NCBI GenBank assembly: GCA_945643635.1
Contig: CALZFC010000013.1
Location: 1,442,501 to 1,506,500 of the forward strand
Direction: 5' to 3'
Length of the DNA stretch: 64,000 nt
From: Allodiplogaster sudhausi
Lineage: Eukaryota > Nematoda > Chromadorea > Rhabditida > Diplogasteridae
The position numbers and the translations under genes were made by a program. Under the pieces are notes generated by a model that did no database searches, was not told the DNA's origin, and worked only from the letters and a program-made list of their open reading frames with translations. Shown one piece after another: positions 1-13,336 of the stretch (the first letter of the stretch is position 1; every line of letters begins with the position of its first letter).

Positions 1-167
1 AGAGAGAGAGAGAGATTTGGAGAGAGAGAGATAGAGAGACTGTAAGAGAGAGAACGAGAGAAAGGTAGATCGTGAATAAATAAGTAAATAAATAAAGCAA
101 AAGAAAGTAAAATACAATTTCCAATAACAACTATGGATAAGAAAAAGAAGAAGTTGAAGAAGCTTAC

Positions 168-242
168 GCTGGCAGGAACGTGAACGAGATGGAGAAGGCG
201 GCGAGCCACGCCGTGAAGATGGACAAGGCGTCCATTACTGTC
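168..242 (-). CDS. Candidate internal exon encoding a hydrophobic segment
   Basis: Read on the minus strand, a GC-rich 75-base block is bounded by a good acceptor (ccaagacag) and a consensus donor (GTAAGC). The open frame gives about 24 residues around MDALSIFTAWLAAFSISF, which looks like a membrane segment. Its base composition is far from the AT-rich and GA-rich flanks. The plus strand is also open (NVNEMEKAASHAVKMDK) but lacks an equally good donor, so I prefer the minus strand. No neighbouring exon was found; the rest of the gene would lie beyond the window or in the GA-rich region. Function unknown. Confidence 0.35.
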
Positions 243-1119
243 CTGTCTTGGAAACAAAATATTCTTCCGGTACGCCGCGGCGTTTTAGTGACATTACTAA
301 TTAATTAATTGTTAACTAATTAATATTCATTCGGGGTATGCCTTTTTTGGACGGTTTTGTTACTAATTAATTAATTGCTAAATAATTAACTAATTAATTG
401 TAGTAAGTGCCGTGGTGACTATCAAATATATGAGCTGCTACATAATTGTAAGCAAAGCAAGTAAACACATTGTAGCGGTGGACGAAGGAAGAGTTCAAGT
501 AAAAGGCAACGCACGAGTAGCGTCGTATATATTTTATATAGGAGTGATGGGCCTTGCTAGATTGCACAATGACAATTAGAGACACAAGAAAGACAAAAGT
601 GCGAGAAAGCTTATGATTTTTTTTTTAAGAATAATTTTTGATACTTGAATGTAATTGCACATGTGGTTTTATAGCACAGTGAATGCGTTATAAAAAGAGC
701 TGCAAAACAGAATTTCGATTCAGTCGTGACGGAGTGTAGATTATATAAGTAGATTCGATTAAAGAAGAAAAAAACTGTTTCCATTCCTTTGGTAGAAAAT
801 GATCGACAACCTGGCAATCTGCAGACAATTTTAACTACAGGTTACAGAACTATTGGCGATAAATGGGCATATTTGAGCTGTAAATTTATATGTATGTATA
901 ACTATAAACTGAAATTAGGAAAACGTTCTCAAACGTTAAGTTCTAGTTACGGAACGTGGAGATGTTCGGGTTGGGGCAGGTCTGAGCAGATTCGATTAGT
1001 AGCAAACTTGTGCACTGTTACCAAAAAAGGCGAGATAGAGAGAGGCAGAGGGCGAAATAGAGAGAGAGAGAGCACAGAGAAATAGAGAGGCGAGAATAAG
1101 TGCAAGCGGAGAATGTAAG

Positions 1120-1151
<32 letters not shown>

Positions 1152-1188
1152 AGAGGGAGAGAGAAGAGGGAGAGAGAGAGAGAAGAGG

Positions 1189-1233
<45 letters not shown>

Positions 1234-1557
1234 GTATTGGGCGACATTGCAATCAGCAAGCACAAATGGTACACGAACGACTAGAGACTACATGTTCACT
1301 TGATTATTCCCGTATTTTTGCTCTGACCCCTTAGTGCTAGGCCTTCTCTCTCTCTTGCCAGAGAAAGAGGTCGAAAGAGTGAAATATAAAATTGAAAGGA
1401 GGTGGAGTTTTCTTTTGGATGGAAAGAGAAAGAGTAACGAAGATTAATCGAGATAAATGCGAAAAGTAATTATGGCTATCAGTTTAGCAAAGAGAACCAG
1501 TATCATTAATGCGACCGTTTTTTGGCACAAATTTGATTTTTTTTATTACAAAAAAAT

Positions 1558-1828
1558 TAAAGCCAGAAAATATGTTTTGGCAAAAAAAGGAGTCAAATTT
1601 GTGACACAGACAACGTGTAACGATCCTTAAATTAGAGTCATTAGAACAAAATGTGTAGTACAAATGGCAAAGCAATCGAAAGTTACACGAAAATATAAAG
1701 CCAGAAAATATGTTTTGGCAAAAAAAGGAGTCAAATTTGTGACACAGACAACGTGTAACGATCCTTAAATTAGAGTCATTAGAACAAAATGTGTAGTACA
1801 AATGGCAAAGCAATCGAAAGTTACACGA
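1558..1828. repeat. Tandem duplication, 138-bp period, two copies
   Basis: The segment beginning AAGCCAGAAAATATG and ending AAAGTTACACGA occurs twice head to tail with an offset of 138 bases and almost no differences between copies, which points to a recent duplication. No coding role is apparent. Confidence 0.9.
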
Positions 1829-2182
1829 GGATAAAACCGCTTTAATATTCTCCAAGGATTCGAAAACCACCGGGTGTTGCAAACATGGCTTTCACAGTTC
1901 AGGTTCCGTGAGTGAAAGTGAAGAGATTGGCAAGACATACTATAGGCAAAGCAAGTGAAAGGGAGAGACGAAATAAATGTGGTCAATTGAGAGAGAGGGA
2001 GAGAGAGAGAAAGAGAAGAAAGGAATCAGGAGGGAAATAGTGAATGGAATACGCGACAGAAGCAAAGAAATGAACAAAGTTGCATTGTGTGTACCATCGA
2101 TTTATAGTCTATGGCATTTAGAGAACTAGCCAGGAGAGAGCGAGAGAGAAAGAGATCAAGCAAGCAAGAGAGGGAGCGAGCA

Positions 2183-2213
<31 letters not shown>

Positions 2214-3180
2214 GTGAGAGGAAGTGAAGAAGATAGAGAGGGAGAAAGAGGGGTAGTGAGAGAAAGTGAGGAAGACAGAGAGGGAGTGAGGGAGAGGGAG
2301 AGAGAGAGAGAAAGAGAGAGAACGAAAGAGAGAGGGACAGAGAGAGAGAAGCAGACAAAATAAAAGTCCTAGTGTATGTATGCCTCAGTGAGAGCCATTG
2401 GTGACAGCTGTTTGGTTGGAGAAGAGCGGCCTCTCTAGAATGAATTGGAAGAGTTTCTTGTGCCTCTTCGAGCTAGTGAAACAATCAAATTGAGGAAGCT
2501 AGAGAGAGAACGAGATTGCGAGAGAAGTGGAGAGTAATAGAGAGCGAGAGAGAGAAGGAAAACATAGAAAAAAGAAAGAAAAGTAGAGAAACAACGAGTG
2601 GGAAAGCGAATGAGAGGGAGAAAGAGAGAAAGAGAGGAGAGAGAGAGAGAGAGAATGCGGGGAACGTTCGCTCGGGCACAAACTACACGAAAGTATGTAT
2701 GTATGTATGTAGTGATATATACTATAAAGAGCAAGCCTTAAAACAATCCGGGTTTTTCTTCCTTTTTGATCTTCCATCAATTTTTTTAAGATTTTTATAG
2801 TGTCTGCAAAAATTTACGCGTAAGTTTTCGCTGACACTGAACAGCTAAAAAAAAACGCAAAAAAATACGAATTTTGTTTTAAAGTCTGCACATATGTATG
2901 TACATAAATACATAAATGAAGAAAAGTGACAATTTACCTTCCTTTGTTAGGTAACTCAAAGTGTCAACACATTTGCGAGACAATGCATAAAATGTCGATG
3001 TGGAAATTGTACAATTTACGAGTGAAAGAAAGCAAAAAAAGGTAAAGGATGTTTTATCTCTTCGAATCGAATCCCTTCACATTGCCATTGACAATGCTGA
3101 CGCTTCATAAACGGGCGAGTCTTACGGGTATCAATGTGAGAAAGCTTTGTATGGCTTGTATTGATAGGAAAGGAGATAAT

Positions 3181-3228
<48 letters not shown>

Positions 3229-3278
3229 AAGATAGAGAGAGTATGTGTGAGATAGAGAGAACGTGAGAGAGTGGGGAG

Positions 3279-3320
<42 letters not shown>

Positions 3321-3575
3321 AGATAAGATAGAAAGAGTATATGTGAGATAGAGAGAGAACGTGAGAGAGTGGGGAGATAAGAGAGAGAGAGATGGAGAGC
3401 AAAACAAAATAGAGAGCACACGCTTTAAGTATCACAGAGATTCAGGAAGATAAGAGCAGAAGAAGACGGCTCACGTGCACAAGCCAATCCGCTTTAGTAC
3501 ACTTTCTATGTATTTCCTAGAGAAGAGAAGCCAACGTACTCCAGGAGGTTTTAACTGAGAGTAACAGAGCGAAGA

Positions 3576-3624
<49 letters not shown>

Positions 3625-4000
3625 CGAGAGAGGGAGAGAGGAAATAAAGAGAGAGAAAGAGTGACAAACAAAATTAGAGAGAAGGAAAGAAATAGAGAGA
3701 GAGATAGAGACAGAGAGAGAGAGAGAGGGAAAGAGAGATAGTTGGGAAGAAGGGAGAGCGAAACAGAAAAGAAAGAGAGAGAGAGAAATACGTTGTGTAG
3801 TCATGAAAAGGAGGCAGTGGCAACAAGAAGGTCATGCGCTTTCTGAATGGAGCAAAAAAAGAAAGACACGAGACAACCGACCAGAGTCCAGAGACACATT
3901 CATCCATCGATTCTGAATTGCTGATTTCCATGCCATCCTCCCTATTCACTTAAATGAAAGGGGATGACTAGTAAGAAATGTTACAAATTTCACGACAATT

Positions 4001-4046
<46 letters not shown>

Positions 4047-4140
4047 CATTCAATAAGTTATCACATAACTGCTAGCTGGAGTGCGCGGCCAGCTATATAG
4101 CAGGCATAGGAACAGGCAAAACAACAACTGAGCGAGACAG

Positions 4141-4205
4141 GGAAAGGTAGAGAGAGAGAATGTGACGTAGAGAAAGAGAATGGGTTAGAGTGAAAAGAGA
4201 GAGAG

Positions 4206-4250
<45 letters not shown>

Positions 4251-4470
4251 GAGAGAGAGAGCCGACGAGAGAGACAGAGAAGGAAAGGTCACGTGGACTA
4301 CTGCGGACGATGTCAACAATATTATTGTTCACTTACTCTCTCTCTCTCTCTCATTTTCTCTCTCCCTCTCTCTTCCTCCCTTCATCTCTCTCCTTCTAAC
4401 TCTATATATTCTCCCCTTCTCCATCTCGATCTCGATCTCTCCCTCTTATTTAAAACATACTTAGATCCTC
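4141..4470. repeat. GA arm and CT arm facing each other across a palindromic core
   Basis: A purine GA tract (about 4,146-4,283) is followed by a short spacer and the palindromic core AACAATATTATTGTT near 4,315-4,330, then by a pyrimidine CT tract (4,331-4,445). The two arms are roughly complementary, so the whole acts as an imperfect inverted repeat of about 300 bases. Confidence 0.6.
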
Positions 4471-4499
4471 TTCTCTTTCCCCCCCCCCCTCCATCAATA

Positions 4500-5115
4500 T
4501 AGATACATACATTCATTCATTCGTGTTTTTAATTCATTTTTATACATACATAGCTTTCCATAGTCCAATGTACTCTTTGAGATCTCGACTGTCTAATATT
4601 TTTGAAAGCTTATTTAACTTGGTTATATTCAATTCCAGCTAATTGTACTGGTGATGCGAGAATAAATTTTTTTTTTAATGGAAACCGAGTTACTTTGGCG
4701 CAAAACTTGAACAATTTACTTTAAAATCGAAGGACATCTTTTGTGACAAGTTTAGAAATGTTCCCTGTTAGAGTCAGATTTTAATAGAGAGAGAGAAAGA
4801 GAGAGAGAGAGAGAGTAAGAGAGAGAGAGAGAGAGATAGCGCGCGAAAGAGAGAGCGAGATAGAGAGAGAGAGAGAAAGGGCGGGACGAGAACTCAACTG
4901 AAAGGAACGGCTAATCGAATGAACGGAACGGCAGAAGAATGACACAAAATTGCATCACTTTCCCTCTTTCTCTTCTTCTCTGATCCTCTTCCTCGTTGTA
5001 ACTCTTTCACACTCACTCTCTCACTCACTCTCTCCTCTCCCTCACTCTCTTTCACTCTCTCTTTCTCTAACTCTTTCTTTCTCGCTCCTACTCTCTCTCA
5101 CTCTCTCACTCTCAT

Positions 5116-5161
<46 letters not shown>

Positions 5162-5400
5162 CTACCTCTTTTTCAATCACGCTTGATTAAACGAGGCAGA
5201 ATTTTTCTAGTGACCTCTTCGCGATCGGTCATATGTTAAATACGCATTTTAAAAACGACAATGAGAAAAAAAAATCTCTTACTTTTTTTTTTCTTCCCGA
5301 TTAATAATCTAATGGTAGAGAGGGCGTAACGACACATAAGAGGTACTACGTTTATATGGAGCCTAAAGAGATATTTATATATTATATGTAGGTATATCAA
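4500..5400. repeat. GA tract, CT tract and first CT-module edge
   Basis: AT-rich unique-looking sequence to 4,780 is followed by a GA tract (about 4,785-4,880) and a long CT tract (about 4,958-5,165). The CT tract ends in the recurring edge sequence CACGCTTGATTAAACGAGG at 5,179, which marks the CT module of the interspersed repeat family seen to the right. No gene seen. Confidence 0.7.
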
Positions 5401-5543
5401 TAGCTACCGTAAGTTGGCTGATATTTAGTAAGACAGAACGAGATTGTCGATTAAATGTCATTTCTATAGGGGGAAGGGGCGGGGAATCATCTCCTTCGTT
5501 CTCTCTCTTACCTTATTTCTCTCTCTCTCTCCCTTTCTCTCTC

Positions 5544-5586
<43 letters not shown>

Positions 5587-8500
5587 GGCTCAAAGCTCCC
5601 TTTCATCTCGTTCCTCTCAACTCTCACAAGGTTTGGTTTTAGTTGCACGAGTATGCCAATACGGAATTCATCACATCAATTTCCGCTTGTTCGAAATGAC
5701 GCATTATAAGAATTAGAATTTCTCCGCATAATGGAAGTGTTCCTCATTCTCACAATCAGACAAATGAATTTCGCGATATGTAGAATAAGTTGATCTCTTC
5801 TCTTTTTGGTTTTAATATACGGTTCTTAACCAAATATTTGCGTGAATCTCCGTTTAACTCCGATCATTGAAGATTTCGAGTCGAAATGTGTTGACACTTA
5901 CTCTGGTATTTTATGGAGTCCAAAAAATAGGAGCATTTCATAATTAGGGAAGAGAGAGAGAGGGAGAATCGAGAATGGCAGAGAGAGGTAAAGAAAGAGA
6001 GTGAGAGAATGAGAGGGAGTGAGAGAGAGAGAGAAGGAGCGAGTTAGAACAAGAAAGAGAATTCATGCATTATATTCCTCATTCTTACTAAATGAATGAC
6101 GGTGAAAGGCAAAACTTTTTTTCGCTAACAATAATTTACGTTTTAAAAAGATCATTCGCTTTACTCGCAAAGTCAATCGCCTGATGATAATCCATTAAAC
6201 TTTTTAAAAATATTTGTTCGCTTATCGGGCCAATGTGCTAATGGATTGTCGCGCGGGTTTTCACATTTAAATAAAAAGATTGAGTTTTTGGCTCCTATAA
6301 AATTCATTAGGAATTCCTTTTTCAATAGGAAGTGAAAAGATTGAATTTTTTAGCTTCTTCAAACGATTTCAATCTTTTTTAACGTCATTCATATCTAGTT
6401 GTGGTGTGCAGAAAATATTTAATTTCTCATTATCAGTTCCCTCGCCGATGTATCGGCCGGCGGTTTCGATTCGTGACGCAAGGAATAAATAATCCACCAA
6501 ACCCTTTCACCCTGATGAAATATATTATATGTTTGGAACCCTACTCGATGCCCGGCACACGAGAAAGTAATGAGTCTAAGCGATTAAATAAGGATATTAA
6601 TAAGTAATAATGGGCTTATCCTATATCCTGGCAATGCGACAAAAAAGATTTACAGAGCATCTAGTATTGTACTTATATAGGAGTTGAAACATCACAAAGC
6701 AGCTCAAAAACGTTTGGTGGAGTATTTATATCTTAGTCAGAAATCGAAACCGCCGATACATGAGGGAGTGCCATGACAAATGGAATATTTTCTCATCATA
6801 GTAAGCTGTGTACGATTTAAAAAAATAACCATACAAACAGTCAGTTTTTTGTTACCTGGCGCATGGGCGAGAGAGCATCTGTGATTTAGAGAGTAGCGAC
6901 TACAATAGTCGGGGGAAAAAACTGCAAATACTAGACTTTAAGGTGTGCCGCGTTAGAAATCTTTCTGCGCTTGGTTAGCGTTATATCCTTAAGCTCTAGC
7001 TTGCATTATGCCATAAAACCTAATGGCCTTAACTTGAAAGGTTAAATAGTGAGAAAAAAGGAAAAGCCACTTCAAAGCCGTGAAAAACATAAACTACAGC
7101 TCGCGCTCGGCCATTCTCAACACCGCTCCATCCGAGAAACCCGGAGAGAAACCGGGCTTGGCTGACGCCCGGTGATAAGTTCTTTGCCTAATCTTCGTCG
7201 GCCGCTTGGAAGAAATGGTCATAGTGCCCTTCGACAATGTGATAAATACCGTGTTATCCAATAGTACATTGATCTGATAAGCGATAATGAAAGTGCATCA
7301 TAATATGTTCCAAATCTCTATCGGGGCAACGAGGTTTGGTGGATTATTTATGCCTTGAGTCAGCAATCAAAACTGCCGATAAATCGGAGAGGGAAATGAG
7401 AAATGGAATTTTTCTCCACACAAAAAATTAAGTATTTATGACTTTAAAATACTTTACATTGTTTAAAGAAGCAAAATAAAACTCAATCCTTTCACCTCCA
7501 TGTGAAAAGAAAAAAATTCCATGTGAATTTTATAGTAGCTAGAGACTCAATCTTTTCACTTCCATTTGACAATTCCCCGTGAATTTTAAAATGGCCAAAA
7601 CTCAATCTTTTATTTCCATATGAAAATTCCACGTGACATTACATCAACACATTAGCCTTTCTCTCTACCTCTCTCTGCCATTCTCGTCTCTCGCTTTCTC
7701 TCCCTCTTTCTCTTTCTCTCTCTCTCCCTCTCTCGCTCTAGGACTCTCAATCTTTCTTTCGTCTCATTCCTCTCAACGCTCAGGTGGTTTTGGTTGCCTG
7801 AGCATGCCAATAAACGGAACTCCTCAAGCAAGCTTTTGATTTCGAATAAGTTGATTTCATCTCTTTTTTGATTTTAATATCTCAGATATTTTCGCGAATC
7901 TCCGTTTATTTCCGATCATTCCGAGTCAAATTGAAACACGTCGACACTTACTCCGATATTAAAGAATAACCATAATTAGTATTGGGGAGTCGAAATTCGG
8001 GCCTATTTAGGAGCGTTTCCTAATTAGGATCGAGTGACATCCTTATAATGAGGACACATTTTTGCCTTGGTAGACAAAGAAATCATAGTAGGAAAACTAA
8101 AAGAATTTCCTCTGAGTTGCCGGGCTGACCAGGGAGTCCGGAAGCTATTTCGAAAATTTTGCAATTAAAAAGAAACTAACCTCGTTACTAGTTTCCATAA
8201 TTATCTCAAAGTTTGGGCCGAGTATTAAAAAAACACTACTTTTATCGAGGTGCCAAATGTATATACACAACCAGATAAGCGAATAAGCAGGGTGGGAAGC
8301 CTTGGTGGAGTATTTACGTCTTCTGTCTGAAATTGAAACCGCCGATACATCAGTGAGAGCAATGAGAAATGGTCTATTTTCTTCATGCAAAAAAAACAAT
8401 GTATGCCGTAAGAGGACTTTACGCACTTAGCGTTATCACCTTAAGAGCGATCCTTATTTCCTAGATCGTGTAACCTTAACTTGAATTGATTCAATGACAA

Positions 8501-9320
8501 AAAAGGAAAAGCCATATTATTGCTGTGATCCTTGTCTCTAAGTCGGTATTTATGTAGCCATAAGAGAATTTGCCATCGGAAATGATAAATTTGCCTTCTA
8601 CGTCCATAGCGTCGTTCTACGACTTAGTTATCAGTTCCATTTTATGTCCTTTGAGATCTATTCGATCGACAGCCGTAAATTGGCGAGACATGGATGCCGG
8701 TTACTCTAGTACAAGTCAAAAATCTTCCAGAAAATGTGCACTCTTGATAAATTCAAGGTTTGTGACTTTCAATTGTGTAAAAAATTCGATAATTAAAAAA
8801 AAAGTAAGGGGATTTGGCAATGAAGAAAGCGTTACTGGCCAGTACAAAATGTTGAGCGAGAGAATTTATTTCGGAAATTTCGCAATAATGAGATAAATAC
8901 CTGTATCGTTTCCACAATTTTAGCTAATGGCAAGTAGTCTGTTTTTTTTTAATCGCCGATTCCGGTTAACGGTCCCTATGCGTTCTATAGTTCTTTTATC
9001 CTATGATTCAAAAGTAAAATCGCCTGTACGTCTGGGAAGTTGTGATGGTGAAAGACGGTAAATATGAATATTATTAAGAACGTGCTTATCTAATCTCCTA
9101 ACAATAACGATACGCTCAAGATAAAAAAACGTTGTTTTAAGTGCATCGAGTTGCGTAGGCTCTACACAACCAGTGGTTTGGTGGATTATTACCAGTCATT
9201 TGATCCAGCGGGGTGAAAAGGTACGACGAAAAATGATTTATTTTCTTCACAAAAAATGCATGACTTTAAAAAAAAAGATTAAATGAGCCAAAACATCAAT
9301 CTTTTTTGTCTCTTATATCT
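5400..9320. repeat. Interspersed modular repeat block 1
   Basis: This block holds a CT tract (5,502-5,585), a GA tract (5,951-6,045) and another CT tract (7,660-7,745). Copies of the GGTGGATTATTTAT...ACCGCCGATACAT module lie near 6,711, 7,329, 8,300 and, diverged, 9,175; an inverted copy lies at about 6,425-6,510. Two copies of a further module (GTTGCCTGAGCATGCC... to ...CCTAATTAGGA) lie near 5,630-5,950 and 7,785-8,050. A short collagen-like remnant sits at 8,115-8,165. All copies are diverged and none has a long open frame, so I see no gene. Confidence 0.75.
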
Positions 9321-9324
9321 ACAT

Positions 9325-9398
9325 ATAAATGTCGACGGCGAGCCACAATAATCACGGCACTCTATCGCCGTGATCCTCGGCTCTCCACAGACATTTAT
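9325..9398. repeat. Palindromic hairpin module, copy 1
   Basis: A near-perfect palindrome of about 74 nt with arms ATAAATGTCGACGGCGAGCC and AATCACGGC, an 8-nt loop (ACTCTATC), and the complementary arms GCCGTGAT and CGGCTC. The outer right arm carries substitutions (CTCCACAGACATTTAT). It is followed by a conserved tail (AATTTGTCATGG...) with a poly-C run and a CTCCCGGAGAAACC block shared with other copies. Confidence 0.85.
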
Positions 9399-10154
9399 GG
9401 AATTTGTCATGGACAATGATAAGTTCGCCCCCCCCCCCTCACACTCTTCCTCGTGCTTGGCAATCCTCAACTCTGCTCCATCGACGCTGCTCCCGGAGAA
9501 ACCGCGCTTGGCTGGCAGAGGATAAGCTCGGCCTAATCTCCTAATCATTCGTATTGCCACTTCGACAAAATCGCAGGCGCCCATCGATCACCCACTTCCA
9601 TGCGAATAAACAGATCTATTTATTATTTATTTAATTTTTCTTGAGACTAGCGAGCCCAGCAGGTTCTGTGGTAGTATTATCTCTTTGCTCACAAATAAAA
9701 CCGCCTGTACGCATGTGAGTTTTAAAATGTGAATAAGTGATTAATTAGAATGGGCTTATATTTTCCCCTAACAGTGTCGATACATAAAAATGGGTCGATA
9801 AAGGGCATTGAGTTACATATGTATGTACCTAATTTTAGAGAGCATTCACCGTCGAGCCACAGGGTAAGGAAGTTTGGTGGATTATTTATACAGTGAGTCA
9901 GAAATCAAAACCGTTGATACATGGGGGGAAATGAAATATTTTACCCATACAAAAAAAACTAGGCCGCGAACAAACATTTAAAAAGGTTGGAAAGCTTATC
10001 ATCGGACGATTAACTTTGCGCTTACAAAGAATGATCTCTTAAAAATGGGAATTATTGTCAACGAGACATGTTTTTCTTCTTTTTCTATGTTCGCCGTCAA
10101 TAAGGACTCATTCGTCGGTAATAATGATTAATTAAATTTGCGTTGTGACTCAAT

Positions 10155-10210
<56 letters not shown>

Positions 10211-11192
10211 TTGCCATTCCCGTTTCTAACTTTCATTCTCCCTCTCTCTCTCTCAATTCCATTCTCGAATCTCTCCCTCTCTCTTGCTCTCCCTCTCTCT
10301 CTACTCTCCCTCTCACTCTCTCTGTCATTCTCGATTCTCTCTCTCTCAGCAGTTCTCGTCCACCTCTCTATCTCCCTCTCTGGCTCACTCTTCCAATCTC
10401 GATTCTCTCTCCATCTCGTCTAACTCTTTTTTTTCAATCACGCTTGATTAAAACATTTTAAATGGGCACTGCGACGATTTCCGGCCTAATTAAAACGGAA
10501 CAAACTTCAGCCAAAAATTGTGGCCAAGAATGGAGAGAGGATAAAAATGCGAGCATTTTAATTTTAATTTTCATTTTCTCATTAGCAGTCTTAAAAGTTT
10601 TGGTCTGTTATTTATATCTTCTGTAGGAATTCGAAACCACCAGATAAATGGGGCGGTAATGAGAAATAGTATATTTTCTCCACATAAAAAACCACGTGCG
10701 ACCACAAACAATATCGAAATTGTTCAAAGGAGCTGAAAACTCATTATCGAATTTCTCAGACATTGATAAATAAGTGAACAATCAGTTTAAAAAATTGAAT
10801 AGCTTATCATAACATTAAAGCCAAAAATCTTCGAGAAAATGTGCACTCTCGATGAATTCAAGGTTTCTCTTTCAATTGTTAAAAAAATTCAATAATTTAA
10901 AAAAAGTGAGAAGATTTGTGGATTAAGAAATTTTGCAATAATGAAATAAATATATTTATAGTTTAAGTAATTTGAGCTAATAATTTTAGCCAATGGCAAG
11001 TAGCTACTTCTTGTAATCGGCCCATGTTCAAGGTAATGCCAACGAGCCAGGTTGTTCTGCGATACTCTTATCCCTTCACTCAAAAATAAAACCGCCTGTA
11101 CGCCTAGAAACTTTAGATTATAAAACAGTAATTAATTTGTTATAATGGGCATATCTCCTTACAATGACGATAACTCTTAACATCTCGATTTA

Positions 11193-12560
11193 GGACGGGC
11201 GAGCAAAGAGTGCATAAAGTTGACAGGAGCTGTATTCATAAAAGGCTGATTATGGCGTTGTGAATAGGCTCGAATTACAGAATATGGAGGGAAAAAGAGG
11301 GGAATAGGACGGAGAGTGAGCGAGAGAGAATAGAGAGAGAGAGAGAGAGAGCGGGAGAGGAAGAGAGGTGAGAGAGTGAGAGAGGGAGAGAGAGAGTGAG
11401 AGTGAGAGAGAGTACGACCCAGAGATACTTCTCCTTTCTGCACTTTTCAAGACGTTTTTCGGGCTAGAACAGAAACAGAACTACATGAGTACTTTTAAGT
11501 TACTTGATTTTATTGTTTAATCATTTATCTTATTTAACTTAAAGGGCTTTTTGTTAACCATAGCACAGAGGTCAGCTCAATTGAAAGTAGAAAATATGTA
11601 TGTATGAAGAATGCCTGCATATAACTGATAAATTAGTGGAAAACCGATGCTCATCATGAGAATAGAAAAATACTACAAATTGATTTTTTTTCTATATCTA
11701 CAAGAGCAGCGGAGCCTTTGAAGGAAAAAGATCTTTGACGCTGGTTTTGAAAAAGGAAACGCGATGCCTTGTCTAAGTTAACATTTTATTCTTATTTATT
11801 TTTTTCCACTCAATGCCATACGCCCATCAGTGGCCACTTGAGGTTGTTCGCTTTCTTTCGGTCGCATTACGCTAAACTGCCGTGTCTCTGCACTCTGCAC
11901 TTCAAACATTTCTGATTTCTTTTTTCATTAGAAATGGATTTCTCAAACATTACTTCATTTTGAATATATACGAATCATGATAAAATAAAATAATTTTATT
12001 CGCATAAATAATAATCTGAAAACGAAACCGCCGTTACATATGGGAGATCGATGAAAAATTATTTATTTTCTTCACAGAAAAAAGCTATGTATGACTTTAA
12101 AAAAATTATCAAATGAGCCAAAAACTCAATTTTTTTCTCTTATATAAATGTCGACCGAGACACAAGAATCACGTCACTCTATCGCCGTGATCCTCGGCTC
12201 GCCGTCGACATTTATGGCCAAAAGAGAATTTGTCATGGGCAATGATAAGTTCGCCCCCCCTCGCATTCCTCCTCGTGCTTGGCAATCCTCAACTCTGCTC
12301 CATCTACGCTGCTCCCGGAGAAATCGCTCTTTGCTGGAAGAGGATAAGCTCCGACTAATCTCCTAATCATTCGTATTGCAACTTCGACAAAATCGCCGCC
12401 GCCCATCGATCACCCACTTCCATGCGAAAAAAGATTTATTTATTCATTATTTATAATTTATTTACTTTTTTTCTAGAAATTAAAAGTGCGCAACACGTTC
12501 TGTGGTTGTATTATCTCTTTGTTCACAAATAAAACCGCCTGTACACATTTGAGTTTAGAA
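11193..12560. repeat. Large dispersed direct duplication, copy A
   Basis: About 1.35 kb beginning ACGGGCGAGCAAAGAG, including a GA tract, the block TACGACCCAGAGATACTTC, a long AT-rich stretch and the palindromic hairpin, recurs in the same orientation at about 33,892-35,245. Similarity outside the GA tract is high, with only scattered substitutions, so this copying event is much younger than the general divergence of the repeat family. Confidence 0.85.
12144..12215. repeat. Palindromic hairpin module, copy 2
   Basis: Same hairpin as at 9,325. The right arm GCCGTGATCCTCGGCTCGCC is intact, while the left arm has lost pairing in its middle (GTCGACCGAGACAC). It lies inside the 1.35-kb duplication. 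Confidence 0.85.
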
Positions 12561-13336
12561 ATGAAACATGGTAAGCAATTTATTTGAATGGGCTTATCTT
12601 ATCGCCAAACAGTGACGATACATAAAAAGAGGCCGTTAAAGGGCATTGAGTTACATATGTACCTAATTTAAGACAGCGTTGAGCATTCGTCCATCATGGT
12701 AAAGAGGTTTGGTGGATTATTTATACCATGAGTCAGAAATTAAAACCGCCGATACATGGGGGAGGGAAAAAAGAAATGGAATATTTTATTCGTACAATAA
12801 CTATGTATGAATTACTTTTTAAAAGATTGAGATATCCAAAAATTTAATATTTTCTTTTCCATATGAAAAAATCCTCGTGAAGTTTAAAGGAGCGAAGACC
12901 TCAATCGTTCTTGTTCATATCCTCGTGACATTACATCAGCACATTGGCCCGATAAGCGAACAAACAGTTTAAACGGTTAAATAGCTTATCATCGGACGAT
13001 TAACAATGAATATTCTCTTAAAAATAGGAATTATTATCAACGAGACATGTTTCACTTTTTTTTTCTATTTTCGCCGTCATAAGGACTCATTCGTCAGAAA
13101 CAAAAAGAAATTAAATTCGTGAAAATTCGTTGTAACTCGCAGTCTCTCTCCCTCTCTCTCGCTCTCTCTACCTCTGTCTGCCTTGCTCTCTCTCGCACTT
13201 GCTTTCTCTCTCTCTCTCACTCTTTCTCTGCCATTCTCGCTTCTCTCTTTTCTCTCTTGCATTCTCGAATCTCAGAGAACAAACAGTTTAAAAGGTTACA
13301 TTGCTTATCATCGGACTATTAACAATGAATAATCTC

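Larger units (their letters stand above)
1..4500. repeat. GA/CT microsatellite-rich region
   Basis: Purine tracts of mostly GA, interrupted by A and G runs, occupy about 1-66, 1,028-1,228, 1,989-2,352, 2,501-2,655, 3,180-3,430, 3,575-3,790 and 4,146-4,283. A CT tract lies at 4,331-4,445, where the strand bias switches. A (TA)n run sits at about 4,003-4,042 and a short GTAT run near 2,693-2,710. Apart from the candidate exon at 168-242 and the tandem duplication at 1,558-1,828, I see no gene between the tracts, only AT-rich sequence. The long open frames here encode only low-complexity Ser/Leu or Arg/Glu peptides and come from the repeat itself. Confidence 0.9.
9398..13336. repeat. Interspersed modular repeat block 2
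   Basis: GCCTGTACGC modules lie near 9,686, 11,084 and 12,528; GGTGGATTATTTAT modules near 9,870, 10,598, 12,000 (partial) and 12,707. CT tracts lie at 10,158-10,425 and 13,142-13,260, and a GA tract at 11,310-11,412. The CT module edge (CACGCTTGATTAAA) follows the tract at 10,440. The segment 11,193 to about 12,560 is repeated at 33.9 kb. No gene seen. Confidence 0.75.

Noticed and set aside
947..3950. Many open frames of 60-140 residues rich in Ser-Leu or Arg-Glu
   Set aside because: They are translations of CT/GA microsatellites, occur in all frames on the same tract, and lack any non-repetitive conserved part.
8145..8426. Open frame of 93 residues within the repeat
   Set aside because: It spans the inverted GGTGGATTATTTAT module, which is broken differently in every other copy.
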